64,000 nucleotides of DNA from Pseudoalteromonas nigrifaciens. Lineage in GTDB: Bacteria > Pseudomonadota > Gammaproteobacteria > Enterobacterales > Alteromonadaceae. This document shows positions 1 through 8,335 of the stretch, piece after piece (within the stretch, counting starts at the first letter, position 1; every line of letters begins with the position of its first letter). The notes under the pieces were generated by a model. The model was not told the DNA's origin, did no database searches, and saw only the letters and a list, made by a program, of their open reading frames with translations. The translations under genes and the position numbers were made by a program. The stretch lies in assembly GCF_002221505.1 (NCBI RefSeq), contig NZ_CP011036.1:2170001-2234000 (forward strand). The letters are read 5' to 3'.

Positions 1-623
1 TCAATAATGGAGGCCATTATCAGTGCTTCGTACGCTGTTTTATAGGGTAAATTTTGTGCACGCTGCTGCCAAGCAGTATCAAGGGTTTGCTGCATTTTTT
101 GGGCGGCGCGTTTTAGCACACTGCTAATTGTGTCGTTATTATGATAGTGATAGGTTTCGGGAAATAACCAGCCTTCTAAGTGCATATCACTGCCAAGTAT
201 TTGCTGACTTAGTTGCTGCTCTTTTAAATCATTTTTTAAGTTATTGGCATTTTTAATAGCGGCTAATACTTCGCGCAGCGCTTGGCCTTCAATAATTGTA
301 AAACTAAAGCTAACTTGTTGGCCATTATTTATTTTTTTTATATTGCTAATAACACTATCACTATTAAGTGCGTAAAGCCCCGTTTTTAAATCTGTGAGTG
401 TTGGGTCTAGTTTAGCAAGTAATTGGTAACGCCAGCAGTTTTCTACCCAGTTATTGGCTTGCCATTGCTTACATAACTGATTAAAGCCAGTACCTTTTTT
501 CACTTCAAATTGGGTGTTATTCGCTACTTTTAATGGGCTATGGAGCGTTGCTTGTAATTGCTGATAACCAAAAACACTGGTAATTATAGCTAATAATAAT
601 ACCGATAAAGTAACTTTTAACAC
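1..623 (-). CDS. mltG: Endolytic murein transglycosylase MltG (partial, C-terminus outside window)
   Basis: Cleaves nascent peptidoglycan glycan strands and sets their length; a single-pass inner-membrane enzyme of the YceG family. Reading the minus strand from a GTG at 623 gives an N-terminal membrane segment (VTLSVLLLAIITSVFG), then a LysM-like region and the family stretches EGWLFPETYHYH and EALIMASIIE at the window edge. About 207 residues are visible; the family is usually near 330-340, so the C-terminal catalytic part lies outside. The GTG overlaps the end of pabC by 7 bases, the usual pabC-mltG coupling. No ATG fits better. The family call is firm; the exact start is inferred. Confidence 0.88.
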   Translation of the reverse strand, partial: MLKVTLSVLLLAIITSVFGYQQLQATLHSPLKVANNTQFEVKKGTGFNQLCKQWQANNWVENCWRYQLLAKLDPTLTDLKTGLYALNSDSVISNIKKINNGQQVSFSFTIIEGQALREVLAAIKNANNLKNDLKEQQLSQQILGSDMHLEGWLFPETYHYHNNDTISSVLKRAAQKMQQTLDTAWQQRAQNLPYKTAYEALIMASII

Positions 624-1441
624 TTAGCCTCCTTGGCTAATAATTTATTTAATAATAACTGGCTATGCACAATATCAAAGCTACGCTGCTCAAGACGATT
701 AATAGGCACTACGCCCATTAAGCTATTACAGATAAAAACCGCATCTGCTTCAAGCAAGTCTGCAATACTTACGCACTTAAAATCAACGGCTAATTTATCA
801 CATAATGATTGTAGATAAACCCCCTTTATCCCGCACTCATTAAGGCTTGGGGTAAATAATTTATTTTGCTTAATAGCAATAATATTTGCTGCAGAGGCTT
901 CTATCACATTGTTGTTATAATCAAGTACAAGCACATCATCACAAGGTTGCGTTTGCAGCGCTTTTTTTATTAATACTTGTTCAAGGCGGTTTAGTGTTTT
1001 GAGCCCTGCAAGCAAGGGTTGTGCGGCTAGTTTAATGGGGCTGATGTTAAGGCTTATACCCTCATTTGCCAGTCTGCTGTAATTTTGAGGATACTCTAAA
1101 ACACTCAATAACACGGTTACATTACAGGTTTGCGGCAAACCATAACCGCGCCCTCCTTCGCCTCGCGTTATTACAATTTTAAGCACACACAACGTATGCT
1201 CCGCTATACTTTTAGCTATGTGAGCTTCAAGTTCAGCAATATCTACTAATGGAAAACCAAGTCGTGCAGCACATTCAATTAAACGTGCTTTATGATGTGA
1301 CCAATGCTCTACTTGCCCATTTACTACTTTTGCAGTTGTAAAAAAGCCATCACCATAATTTAAGCCACGATCGTACGCGCTTATAGTGCTGTTTTTAACT
1401 GTTGTAATAATAGTTTGTGTGTTTTTTTGTGTTTTTTGCAT
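617..1441 (-). CDS. pabC: Aminodeoxychorismate lyase PabC
   Basis: Pyridoxal-phosphate enzyme of fold-type IV that releases pyruvate from 4-amino-4-deoxychorismate to give p-aminobenzoate for folate. 274 residues, close to the family length. Visible family features are YDRGLNYGDGFFTT near residues 23-36 and GLKTLNRLEQ, whose Lys148 is the expected PLP lysine; EASAANI lies in the C-terminal half. It sits between fabF and mltG as in E. coli. The ATG has no clear ribosome-binding site: the bases before it are the U-tract of a terminator-like hairpin at 1444-1470. No better start was found. Expression probably depends on read-through from fabF. Confidence 0.92.
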   Translation of the reverse strand: MQKTQKNTQTIITTVKNSTISAYDRGLNYGDGFFTTAKVVNGQVEHWSHHKARLIECAARLGFPLVDIAELEAHIAKSIAEHTLCVLKIVITRGEGGRGYGLPQTCNVTVLLSVLEYPQNYSRLANEGISLNISPIKLAAQPLLAGLKTLNRLEQVLIKKALQTQPCDDVLVLDYNNNVIEASAANIIAIKQNKLFTPSLNECGIKGVYLQSLCDKLAVDFKCVSIADLLEADAVFICNSLMGVVPINRLEQRSFDIVHSQLLLNKLLAKEAKC

Positions 1442-1443
1442 AT

Positions 1444-1470
1444 AAAAAAAGCCCAGTTAAACAACTGAGC
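1444..1470 (-). terminator. Terminator or attenuator between fabF and pabC
   Basis: On the minus strand an 8-bp stem (GCTCAGTT / AACTGGGC, one G-U pair, 4-base loop) is followed directly by seven Ts. The T-run ends two bases before the pabC ATG. It fits a factor-independent terminator that separates the highly expressed fab genes from pabC-mltG. Confidence 0.65.
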
Positions 1471-1500
1471 TCTTATAGTCTGGTCTGTTGTTAAAAAAGA

Positions 1501-2739
1501 TTATACCTTTTTAAACAGTAACGAGCCATTAGTACCACCAAAGCCAAACGAGTTACATAGTGCAAACTCTAATTTTGCATCTCGGGCAGTGTGCGGTACA
1601 TAGTCTAAATCGCACCCTTCATCTGGGTTATCAAGATTAATTGTTGGGGTAACTTTTTGATCGGTTAACGACAATATTGAAATAATCGACTCAACCGAAC
1701 CAGCAGCACCTAATAAGTGACCCATCATAGATTTAGATGAACTCACCATTACGTCTTTTGCTGCACTGCCAAAAACACTTTTAACGGCCGAGGTTTCTGC
1801 TTTGTCGCCTGCATGAGTCGATGTACCATGTGCGTTAATGTAACCAATTTGGTCCGCATTTACTTGCGCATCGTTTAGCGCATTTTCCATCGCTAATGCT
1901 GCGCCTGCACCATCTTCTGGTGGTGAAGTCATATGAAATGCATCACCACTCATACCAAAACCAACTAGTTCTGCGTAAATTTTTGCACCACGTGCTTTTG
2001 CGTGTTCGTATTCTTCAACAACCACAACACCCGCACCATCTGATAATACAAAACCATCGCGGTCTTTATCCCAAGGACGCGAAGCCGCTTGTGGATCATC
2101 GTTGCGTGTTGAAAGTGCACGAGCAGCATTAAAGCCCCCCATACCAATTGGTGTACAGGCTTTTTCAGCACCGCCAGCTACCATAGCATCTGCATCGCCA
2201 TACGCTATCATACGAGCAGCATGGCCAATATTATGCAAACCCGTAGTACAGGCTGTAACAATAGAAATATTAGGGCCACGTAGTCCATTCATTATTGATA
2301 AATGACCAGAAATCATATTAATAATGGTAGAAGGTACATAAAATGGGGATAACTTACGCGGTCCACTATTAAGTAGTTTTATATGGTTTTCTTCAATAAG
2401 CGTTAAACCACCAATACCTGAACCCACTGCTACGCCAATACGCGTCGCGTTTTGTTCAGTTACTTCAAGGCCTGAATCTTTAAATGCTTGGATCCCCGCG
2501 GCAATGCCGTATTGAATAAATAAATCCATTTTTTTAGCATCTTTTGCTGGCATATAAGCCGATGCATCAAAATCATTGATTAGACCCGCGAAATGCGTAC
2601 CAAATTTTGATGTATCAAAGTGTGTGATAGTTTGAATACCACTTTTGCCATCTAATAAGCCCTGCCAGGTTGATTGCACATCATTACCTAGCGGCGTCAA
2701 CATTCCTAAGCCAGTTACGACAACTCGACGTTTAGCCAC
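1501..2739 (-). CDS. fabF: 3-oxoacyl-ACP synthase II FabF
   Basis: Condensing enzyme that elongates acyl-ACP with malonyl-ACP in type II fatty acid synthesis; the KAS II form also elongates unsaturated chains. 412 residues, full length. The thiolase-fold triad is visible: Cys164 in TACTTG, His304 in [11 protein letters not shown] and His341 in [10 protein letters not shown], with Lys336 nearby. The start is GTG at 2739, chosen because GGAGG lies six bases upstream and the protein opens with the typical [12 protein letters not shown]. It follows acpP, but a terminator and a 130-bp repeat element lie between them. Confidence 0.96.
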   Translation of the reverse strand: MAKRRVVVTGLGMLTPLGNDVQSTWQGLLDGKSGIQTITHFDTSKFGTHFAGLINDFDASAYMPAKDAKKMDLFIQYGIAAGIQAFKDSGLEVTEQNATRIGVAVGSGIGGLTLIEENHIKLLNSGPRKLSPFYVPSTIINMISGHLSIMNGLRGPNISIVTACTTGLHNIGHAARMIAYGDADAMVAGGAEKACTPIGMGGFNAARALSTRNDDPQAASRPWDKDRDGFVLSDGAGVVVVEEYEHAKARGAKIYAELVGFGMSGDAFHMTSPPEDGAGAALAMENALNDAQVNADQIGYINAHGTSTHAGDKAETSAVKSVFGSAAKDVMVSSSKSMMGHLLGAAGSVESIISILSLTDQKVTPTINLDNPDEGCDLDYVPHTARDAKLEFALCNSFGFGGTNGSLLFKKV

Positions 2740-2776
2740 GGTTTGCCTCCAATAAGGTGTTTTATAAGGGGATAAT

Positions 2777-2906
2777 AATACCCAAGCAACTTCAAAGTAC
2801 TCGTCTCAAATTAGATTTAAAACGCATAATACCAATAAAATCAGTGTAAATTAGATTGATGTTTAGCTTTGCTTTGAATCATATACTTTGAAGTGGTTTG
2901 GATATA
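2777..2906. repeat. MITE-like element with 23-bp terminal inverted repeats
   Basis: Two 23-base arms, at 2777-2799 and 2884-2906, are inverted copies of each other with three mismatches; the arms contain ACTTCAAAGTA and TACTTTGAAGT. They bound a 130-bp AT-rich non-coding segment lying between acpP and fabF. The interior also holds a short direct repeat (AAATTAGATT). Size and structure fit a miniature inverted-repeat element, but no second copy was found in this window and no clear target duplication is visible. Confidence 0.5.
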
Positions 2907-2910
2907 GAGA

Positions 2911-2935
2911 TTAAGGGCAGCGAATGCTGCCCTTA
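2911..2935 (-). terminator. Terminator hairpin downstream of acpP
   Basis: A perfect stem (TTAAGGGCAGC / GCTGCCCTTAA) around a 3-base loop, 12 bases after the acpP stop on the minus strand. The following bases are only moderately T-rich, so it may be an attenuator or an mRNA-stabilising hairpin rather than a full stop. Confidence 0.6.
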
Positions 2936-2947
2936 ATATGCGATTAA

Positions 2948-3184
2948 TTACTCAGCGTGAGCTGTAACGTAATCGATAGCAGATTGTACTGTAGTGATTT
3001 TTTCAGCTTCTTCATCAGGGATCTCAGTATCAAACTCTTCTTCAAGAGCCATTACTAATTCAACTGTATCAAGAGAATCTGCACCTAAGTCATCTACGAA
3101 AGAAGATTCATTCTTCACTTCTTCTTCTTTAACACCTAGTTGTTCGATGATAATTTTCTTTACGCGTTCTTGGATATCGCTCAT
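2948..3184 (-). CDS. acpP: Acyl carrier protein
   Basis: Small acidic carrier that holds growing acyl chains on a 4'-phosphopantetheine arm. 78 residues from the ATG at 3184. The attachment serine is Ser37 in [11 protein letters not shown] longer reading frame adds nine upstream residues, but GGAAAG a few bases before 3184 and the conserved [10 protein letters not shown] opening decide for the shorter start. It lies between fabG and fabF as in other gammaproteobacteria. A long upstream region (3185-3434) with an inverted repeat suggests its own promoter. Confidence 0.97.
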   Translation of the reverse strand: MSDIQERVKKIIIEQLGVKEEEVKNESSFVDDLGADSLDTVELVMALEEEFDTEIPDEEAEKITTVQSAIDYVTAHAE

Positions 3185-3267
3185 TCTTCTTTCCTTTATT
3201 AAAAACGCCAATGCGTTATTTTCAGATTGCGGCGTAGTTTACGTCGCATAATTCTCTGATTCAATCT

Positions 3268-3295
3268 TTTGACCATAAATAATTGTCTGGTCAAA
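3268..3295. promoter_or_regulatory. Inverted repeat upstream of acpP, possible operator
   Basis: TTTGACCA and TGGTCAAA form a perfect 8-bp inverted repeat with a 12-base spacer in the 250-bp gap between fabG and acpP. The right half continues as CTGGTCAAACCTCTT, which resembles the FadR operator (CTGGTC-N-GAC type) with a few mismatches. Which protein binds, if any, cannot be read from the sequence. Confidence 0.35.
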
Positions 3296-3434
3296 CCTCT
3301 TGAGTGTACGTTTCGTCTTTTATCGCTTATTTTAACCACGATTTCAAGTATGTTTAAAGCAAGATTGCCAATAATTCAATCTTTTTTGGCAATTTAATTA
3401 CTTATATTTAATTACTTTCTTTGCACATAGGCTA

Positions 3435-4181
3435 TTAAACCATGTACATCGCACCATTTACATGCAAAGTTTCACCCGATACATACGCAGCCGCATCTGA
3501 CGCTAGGTAACATACAGCAGCAGCAATTTCATCTGGTTGCCCTAAACGCCCTGCTGGTACATTTGCCAGTGTGGCTGCTTTTTGCTCATCCGTAAGACCA
3601 TCAGTCATATCGGTTTGAATAAAACCAGGCGCAACTACGTTTACCGTAATACCACGCGACGCTACTTCGCGTGCTAGTGACTTAGAAAAGCCAATAACAC
3701 CGGCTTTAGCCGCTGCATAGTTAGCTTGCCCAGCATTACCCATAGTGCCCACTACTGAGCCAATATTGATAATACGACCGTTCTTTTTCTTCATCATTGG
3801 GCGTAATACCGCCTTAGATAAACGGAATATAGAACTTAAGTTAGTGTCGATAATATCATCCCACTCACTTTCTTTCATGCGCATTAATAAATTATCGCGA
3901 GTGATGCCGGCATTATTTACCAATACGTCAACATCGCCAAAATCAGCTTTAATCGCCGCCAATGTCGCCTCAATAGATGCAGGATCAGTTACGTTTAACG
4001 CATAGCCTTTACCGCTTTCACCTAAATACTCGCTAATTTTAGCAGCGCCCGACTCACTGGTTGCCGTACCCGCTACTTTTGCGCCTTGGGCAACTAAAGT
4101 AGTTGCAATGGCTTTACCAATACCACGGCTAGCGCCCGTGATCAGGACAACTTTGCCCGCTAATGAAAATAAATTAGTCAT
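3435..4181 (-). CDS. fabG: 3-oxoacyl-ACP reductase FabG
   Basis: NADPH-dependent short-chain dehydrogenase that reduces 3-oxoacyl-ACP in each elongation cycle. 248 residues, full length. The Rossmann motif TGASRGIG is at residues 15-22, NNAG at 89-92, and the catalytic set is Asn114, Ser142, Tyr155 and Lys159 (YAAAK). The ATG at 4181 follows fabD by 11 bases, so the two are co-transcribed. Confidence 0.96.
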   Translation of the reverse strand: MTNLFSLAGKVVLITGASRGIGKAIATTLVAQGAKVAGTATSESGAAKISEYLGESGKGYALNVTDPASIEATLAAIKADFGDVDVLVNNAGITRDNLLMRMKESEWDDIIDTNLSSIFRLSKAVLRPMMKKKNGRIINIGSVVGTMGNAGQANYAAAKAGVIGFSKSLAREVASRGITVNVVAPGFIQTDMTDGLTDEQKAATLANVPAGRLGQPDEIAAAVCYLASDAAAYVSGETLHVNGAMYMV

Positions 4182-4192
4182 ATTTTATACTC

Positions 4193-5119
4193 TTATTTTG
4201 CAGCATCAATTGAGGCACAGTCGTTAACTGAACCACAGATCATTGCTTTATCAATTCGTTTTGCAAGGCCAGTTAATACTTTGCCTGGGCCAAATTCGTA
4301 GCTTTGCGTTACACCTTGTGCGACTAATGCTTGTACTGTTTCAGTCCAGCGTACTGGGCTGTATAACTGGCGTACTAATGCGTCTTTAATTGCATCAGCT
4401 GACGTTTCAGCTTTTACATCAACATTATTAATAACAGCGCATTTAGGCGTGTTAAATGTTAACGCAGCTAAATCAATAGCTAGCTTTTCAGCGGCCGGCT
4501 TCATTAGCTCACAATGCGATGGTACGCTAACAGCAAGTGGCAATGCACGTTTTGCACCTGCATCTTTACACGCTTGAGAAGCGCGATCTACAGCCGCTTT
4601 ATGGCCTGCAATAACAACTTGCCCAGGAGAATTATAATTTACCGGAGAAACCACTTCACCCTGCGCTGCAGCGGCGCAAGCCGCTTTGGTTTCATCGTCG
4701 CCTAAGCCAATAATAGCAGCCATTGAACCCACACCTGCAGGTACGGCTTCTTGCATATATAAACCACGGTTCTCTACTAGCTTTACCGCTTCACTCAAGC
4801 TTATTACTTCGCTACATACTAATGCTGAGTACTCACCTAAGCTGTGTCCAGCCATAACAACATCTGCATCTGGGTTAGCTGCTAACCAGTCACGGTAAAT
4901 AGCAACACTGGCTGTTAATAATGCAGGTTGAGTGCGGTGAGTTTGATTTAGTTTTTCTTCTGGGCCATTAAGAACCAGTTCTGCTAGGTCATATCCTAAC
5001 GCCGCTGACGCTTCGCTAAAAGTTGCTTTAACAATGTCTGAGCTTTGGAGTAACTCAGTTAACATGCCAACACTTTGTGAGCCTTGACCTGGAAATAGAA
5101 TTGCAATTTGTTGTGCCAT
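4193..5119 (-). CDS. fabD: Malonyl-CoA:ACP transacylase FabD
   Basis: Transfers malonyl groups from CoA to acyl carrier protein. 308 residues. The oxyanion motif GQGSQ is at 11-15, the nucleophile Ser93 lies in GHSLGEYSAL, Arg118 in VENRGLYMQ binds the malonyl carboxylate, and His202 in PSHCELM is the catalytic partner. plsX lies only 57 bases upstream; the fabH gene that usually separates them is absent. Confidence 0.96.
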   Translation of the reverse strand: MAQQIAILFPGQGSQSVGMLTELLQSSDIVKATFSEASAALGYDLAELVLNGPEEKLNQTHRTQPALLTASVAIYRDWLAANPDADVVMAGHSLGEYSALVCSEVISLSEAVKLVENRGLYMQEAVPAGVGSMAAIIGLGDDETKAACAAAAQGEVVSPVNYNSPGQVVIAGHKAAVDRASQACKDAGAKRALPLAVSVPSHCELMKPAAEKLAIDLAALTFNTPKCAVINNVDVKAETSADAIKDALVRQLYSPVRWTETVQALVAQGVTQSYEFGPGKVLTGLAKRIDKAMICGSVNDCASIDAAK

Positions 5120-5176
5120 ATTTTGCTCTTTTTAATTAAACAAATAAATAATGTTATAAACACGGCAACTCAATTA

Positions 5177-6214
5177 CTACTCGTTCACCGTGTCTTTAGA
5201 ATGTATTTTTTCAAAAATTGCGGCTATTTTGTCAGGAAGTTGGCGTTCAACCTCCTTTACCGCTTCATCAATTGCTGCTTGAAATGCTTTAGCTGAGGCA
5301 TTTCCATGGCTTTTAACCACAATACCGCGCAATCCTACCAGACTTGCACCGTTATACTGGTCGGGGTTCACCCTTTTATAGAGTTTTTTTATTATTGGGC
5401 TCAGCATAAACGCCATGCATTTATATACGAGGTGCTTTTCAAGCGCGGCGGTAAACTTATTCATTATAAGTTTTGCAATCCCTTCACAGGTTTTAAGCGC
5501 CACATTACCCACAAAGCCTTCGCATACAATAACATCGGCTTTTCCGGTAAATATATCGCTACCTTCACTGTAACCAATATAGTTGATTAAAGGGCTTTGC
5601 TGCATTAATTGTGCAGCTTGCTTAATATCTTCATGGCCTTTGATATCTTCAGAGCCAATATTTAATAAACTTACTTTGGGATTATCGCAGCCAAGTGCTT
5701 GCCCTGCGACTACCGACCCCATAATGCCAAATTGATATAAGGTTTGCGCATCGCAATGTACGTTAGCACCCAGATCGAGTAAATAAACAGGGTTTTTTCG
5801 CTCTGTAGGTACCGCAGAAATAAGTGCTGGACGTTTTACACCAGGAAGCATTTTTAACACGTAATGTGCCATAAAGAATAACGCGCCAGTATTACCTGAA
5901 CTTACGCATGCTTGAGCCTCGCCCGATTTAACTAAGTTAAGGGCAACGCGCATAGATGAATCTTTTTTGGAGCGTACAGCAACACCGGGCTTACATGCAT
6001 TTGTAACAACTTCGCTACAGTGGCGAATAATAAGTCGAGGGTGTGCTAGTGAATCGAGTGATTCGAGTTGTTTTGATATGACTTGCTCATTTCCGCATAA
6101 AATTAGCGTTAAATTAGCATGAGCATTTACCGCGTTAACGGCAGCGGGGATAGATGAACGGGGGCCGTAATCGCCCCCCATCATATCTAACGCTATGGTT
6201 AGATTATTCAGCAT
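5177..6214 (-). CDS. plsX: Phosphate acyltransferase PlsX
   Basis: Converts acyl-ACP to acyl-phosphate for phospholipid synthesis; a peripheral membrane enzyme. 345 residues, normal length. The N-terminal [20 protein letters not shown] and the later [10 protein letters not shown] and [15 protein letters not shown] are family hallmarks. The ATG at 6214 is 11 bases after the rpmF stop, so it belongs to the yceD-rpmF-plsX-fab transcription unit. Confidence 0.95.
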
Positions 6215-6225
6215 AAAGAAATCTC

Positions 6226-6396
6226 TTATTTAGAAATTACTTGAACGCCTTTGTAGTAACCATCTGCAGTCACATGGTGGCGACGATGAGTCTCACCAGA
6301 TGTTTGATCTACAGTTAAGCTTGGACCACTAATCGCATCGTGTGAACGGCGCATGCCGCGTCTTGCACGAGACTTTTTGCTTTTTTGTACAGCCAT
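6226..6396 (-). CDS. rpmF: 50S ribosomal protein L32
   Basis: Small basic protein of the large ribosomal subunit. The 56-residue product begins [20 protein letters not shown] and ends [11 protein letters not shown], which matches L32 end to end. This is the cysteine-free, zinc-independent form. It lies between yceD and plsX in the classical order, 9 bases after yceD, with a GGAG site before the ATG at 6396. Confidence 0.95.
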
Positions 6397-6405
6397 AGTC
6401 TTCTC

Positions 6406-6930
6406 CTAAGAATCTTTCTTAAGTTGTTTCAAAATATCAAATGGATTAGGTTTCTCATCTTCCGCCTTTAAAACACCAAAGCTGGCAGGCTTTGCTGAAT
6501 AACTGCATGAAGCTTCGTTGTGGGTAGAGACCAATGGAACTGCTAAAATTAATTCGTCTTCAATTAAATTAAAAACGTTAATTTCACCATTTTCATCAAG
6601 CGCTACTTCATCGTAGTCTTCTGGAAAAATGTCTGATTCTGTTTCATCACCAACTGGTGAATAAACAAAATCTTGCACCAAATCCAACCCTAAATCACCA
6701 TTACAACGTTGACAAGTGACAGTTACGTGTGTGGACAAATTGCCTCTAATCACAACAAAACCTTGGTCGTCGTTTTTGCAATGAATTTTTACCGCTATTT
6801 CACCTACTTCTTCCTGCACAACTTCTCGTAAACGAGTTAGTTTCTCAAGCGGTACAATGCCGTCATACTTTAAACGGTGTTGCGCTGCTTTGCCTGGATG
6901 AAGAGTGATGGGAATTTTCACCTTTTGCAT
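6406..6930 (-). CDS. yceD: 23S rRNA accumulation protein YceD (DUF177)
   Basis: A DUF177 protein; in E. coli YceD is needed for normal 23S rRNA accumulation, with unknown mechanism. 174 residues. A CxxC pair (TCQRCNG, near residues 73-79) and the acidic stretch FPEDYDEVALDENGE with the following NVFNLIEDELILAVP are typical. It is first in the rpmF-plsX-fab unit and divergent from maf, so the promoter should lie in 6931-7061. Confidence 0.9.
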   Translation of the reverse strand: MQKVKIPITLHPGKAAQHRLKYDGIVPLEKLTRLREVVQEEVGEIAVKIHCKNDDQGFVVIRGNLSTHVTVTCQRCNGDLGLDLVQDFVYSPVGDETESDIFPEDYDEVALDENGEINVFNLIEDELILAVPLVSTHNEASCSYSAKPASFGVLKAEDEKPNPFDILKQLKKDS

Positions 6931-7024
6931 AGGGGCTGCATCATATAGATAGTTAGTTGGTTAGTCAAAGTAAAAAACCATATTTACGTGGTTTTTCACG
7001 TGTTTTACTCACGGATCTGATTTA

Positions 7025-7052
7025 TCCTAACTCAATCTGATTTTGGTTAGGA
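7025..7052 (+). promoter_or_regulatory. Inverted repeat overlapping the maf ribosome-binding site
   Basis: TCCTAAC (7025-7031) and GTTAGGA (7046-7052) are a perfect 7-bp inverted repeat with a 14-base spacer. The right arm contains the likely ribosome-binding site of maf, so a hairpin in the mRNA could hide it. It could equally be an operator in the shared yceD/maf promoter region. Confidence 0.3.
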
Positions 7053-7061
7053 AAACAATCT

Positions 7062-7670
7062 ATGAAGTACCCACTTATATTAGCCTCAAGCTCACCCTTT
7101 AGGCAGTCTTTATTACAAAAATTCAATCTACCATTCGATACATTTTCACCGAATGTTGACGAGTCAGCATTAAACAATGAAACCCCTGCACAACTAGTTA
7201 AGCGTTTAAGTGAATTAAAAGCCCGCGCAGCTAGTAAACACTTTAGTAAAGGCTTAGTGATTGGCTCAGATCAGGTTGCTGTATTTAATGAGCAAATTTT
7301 AGGTAAACCTCATAATAAACACAATGCCGTAAAACAGTTATCCCTTTTTAGCGGCCATAGTGTAACATTTTTAACTGGCCTGTGCGTTTACGATCTTACA
7401 TCTGGGGAGAGTAAAACCTGCATTGAACCATTTAATGTTACTTTCAAAACACTCACTGATGCGCAAATAAGTGCTTATTGCGATGCTGAGCAGCCCTATA
7501 ATTGCGCAGGCAGTTTTAAAAGTGAAGGCCTAGGAATTTGTTTATTTGAAAAATTAACTGGAGACGATCCCAACAGTTTAATTGGTTTACCACTGATCAA
7601 ACTCAGCCAATTATTAGCTGAGTTTGGCCTTGATGTGCTAAGTGCGCAATCAAATACCCCCCTTAGTTAA
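7062..7670 (+). CDS. yceF: Maf-family nucleotide pyrophosphatase YceF (7-methyl-GTP type)
   Basis: House-cleaning hydrolase that removes modified nucleoside triphosphates; the YceF branch prefers 7-methyl-GTP. 202 residues. The opening LILASSSPFRQSLLQKF and Asp70 in GSDQVAVF are family signatures, and the position opposite yceD-rpmF is the usual one for yceF. The start at 7062 follows TAGGA by ten bases. Its stop overlaps the stop of the convergent HAD gene by four bases. Confidence 0.9.
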   Translation: MKYPLILASSSPFRQSLLQKFNLPFDTFSPNVDESALNNETPAQLVKRLSELKARAASKHFSKGLVIGSDQVAVFNEQILGKPHNKHNAVKQLSLFSGHSVTFLTGLCVYDLTSGESKTCIEPFNVTFKTLTDAQISAYCDAEQPYNCAGSFKSEGLGICLFEKLTGDDPNSLIGLPLIKLSQLLAEFGLDVLSAQSNTPLS

Positions 7671-8335
7671 TGCTCAGGCAGCAATAACTGTTGCAACTGC
7701 TGATAACTATCAACAGTTGCAATCGGGTTAAACTCGCTAAGTTGCTTTGCGTTATGTACACCCATAGTGACACCTATGCTATCCATACCCGCGGCTTGCG
7801 CCATTGCCATATCAATTTTTGTATCGCCAATCATAACCGCTTCATCGGCGCTTATGCCAAGCTCTGCTAATAATTGAAACAACATATCCGGCGATGGCTT
7901 AGAGCTTGCGTCATCACTACTACGCGTTGCACTAAAATAATGCCCTAACTCACTTTGGTGTAATAAACGATCGAGTCCTGCGCGCCCTTTACCTGTTGCC
8001 ACGGCTAAAATAATGCCACTGTGCTGTAGTGCTAATAGCACTTTTTCTACATCGGCAAATAATGGTGTAGCCGTAGTATCTGTTTGGTAATGCTGCTTAT
8101 ATCCACTAATTAACGCTTGATGCTGCGCTCTATGCAGCGGAAATAATACCGCAATGGCTTTATCAAGCGACAAACCAATAATGCTTTTTGTTGCTTCATT
8201 GCTTGGCGGTTCTATATTTAACGCAACGGCACTGCTGCAAATACAATTAACTATTTTAGTTATTGAATCCATTACTGTGCCGTCCCAATCAAAAATAACC
8301 AGCTTGTACTTTTTGAGCGAACTGACTGCTATCAC
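7667..8335 (-). CDS. HAD-superfamily phosphatase (phosphoglycolate phosphatase-like)
   Basis: Likely cytoplasmic phosphatase of HAD subfamily IA. 222 residues. Motif I is FDWDGT (Asp16, Asp18), motif II is ATGKGR, motif III the lysine in SKPSPD, and motif IV GDTKIDM. The substrate cannot be read from the sequence. The start is GTG at 8335, overlapping the rluC stop by four bases (GTGA), so translation is probably coupled to rluC. The rluC-HAD pair is common in gammaproteobacteria. Confidence 0.88.
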   Translation of the reverse strand: MIAVSSLKKYKLVIFDWDGTVMDSITKIVNCICSSAVALNIEPPSNEATKSIIGLSLDKAIAVLFPLHRAQHQALISGYKQHYQTDTTATPLFADVEKVLLALQHSGIILAVATGKGRAGLDRLLHQSELGHYFSATRSSDDASSKPSPDMLFQLLAELGISADEAVMIGDTKIDMAMAQAAGMDSIGVTMGVHNAKQLSEFNPIATVDSYQQLQQLLLPEH

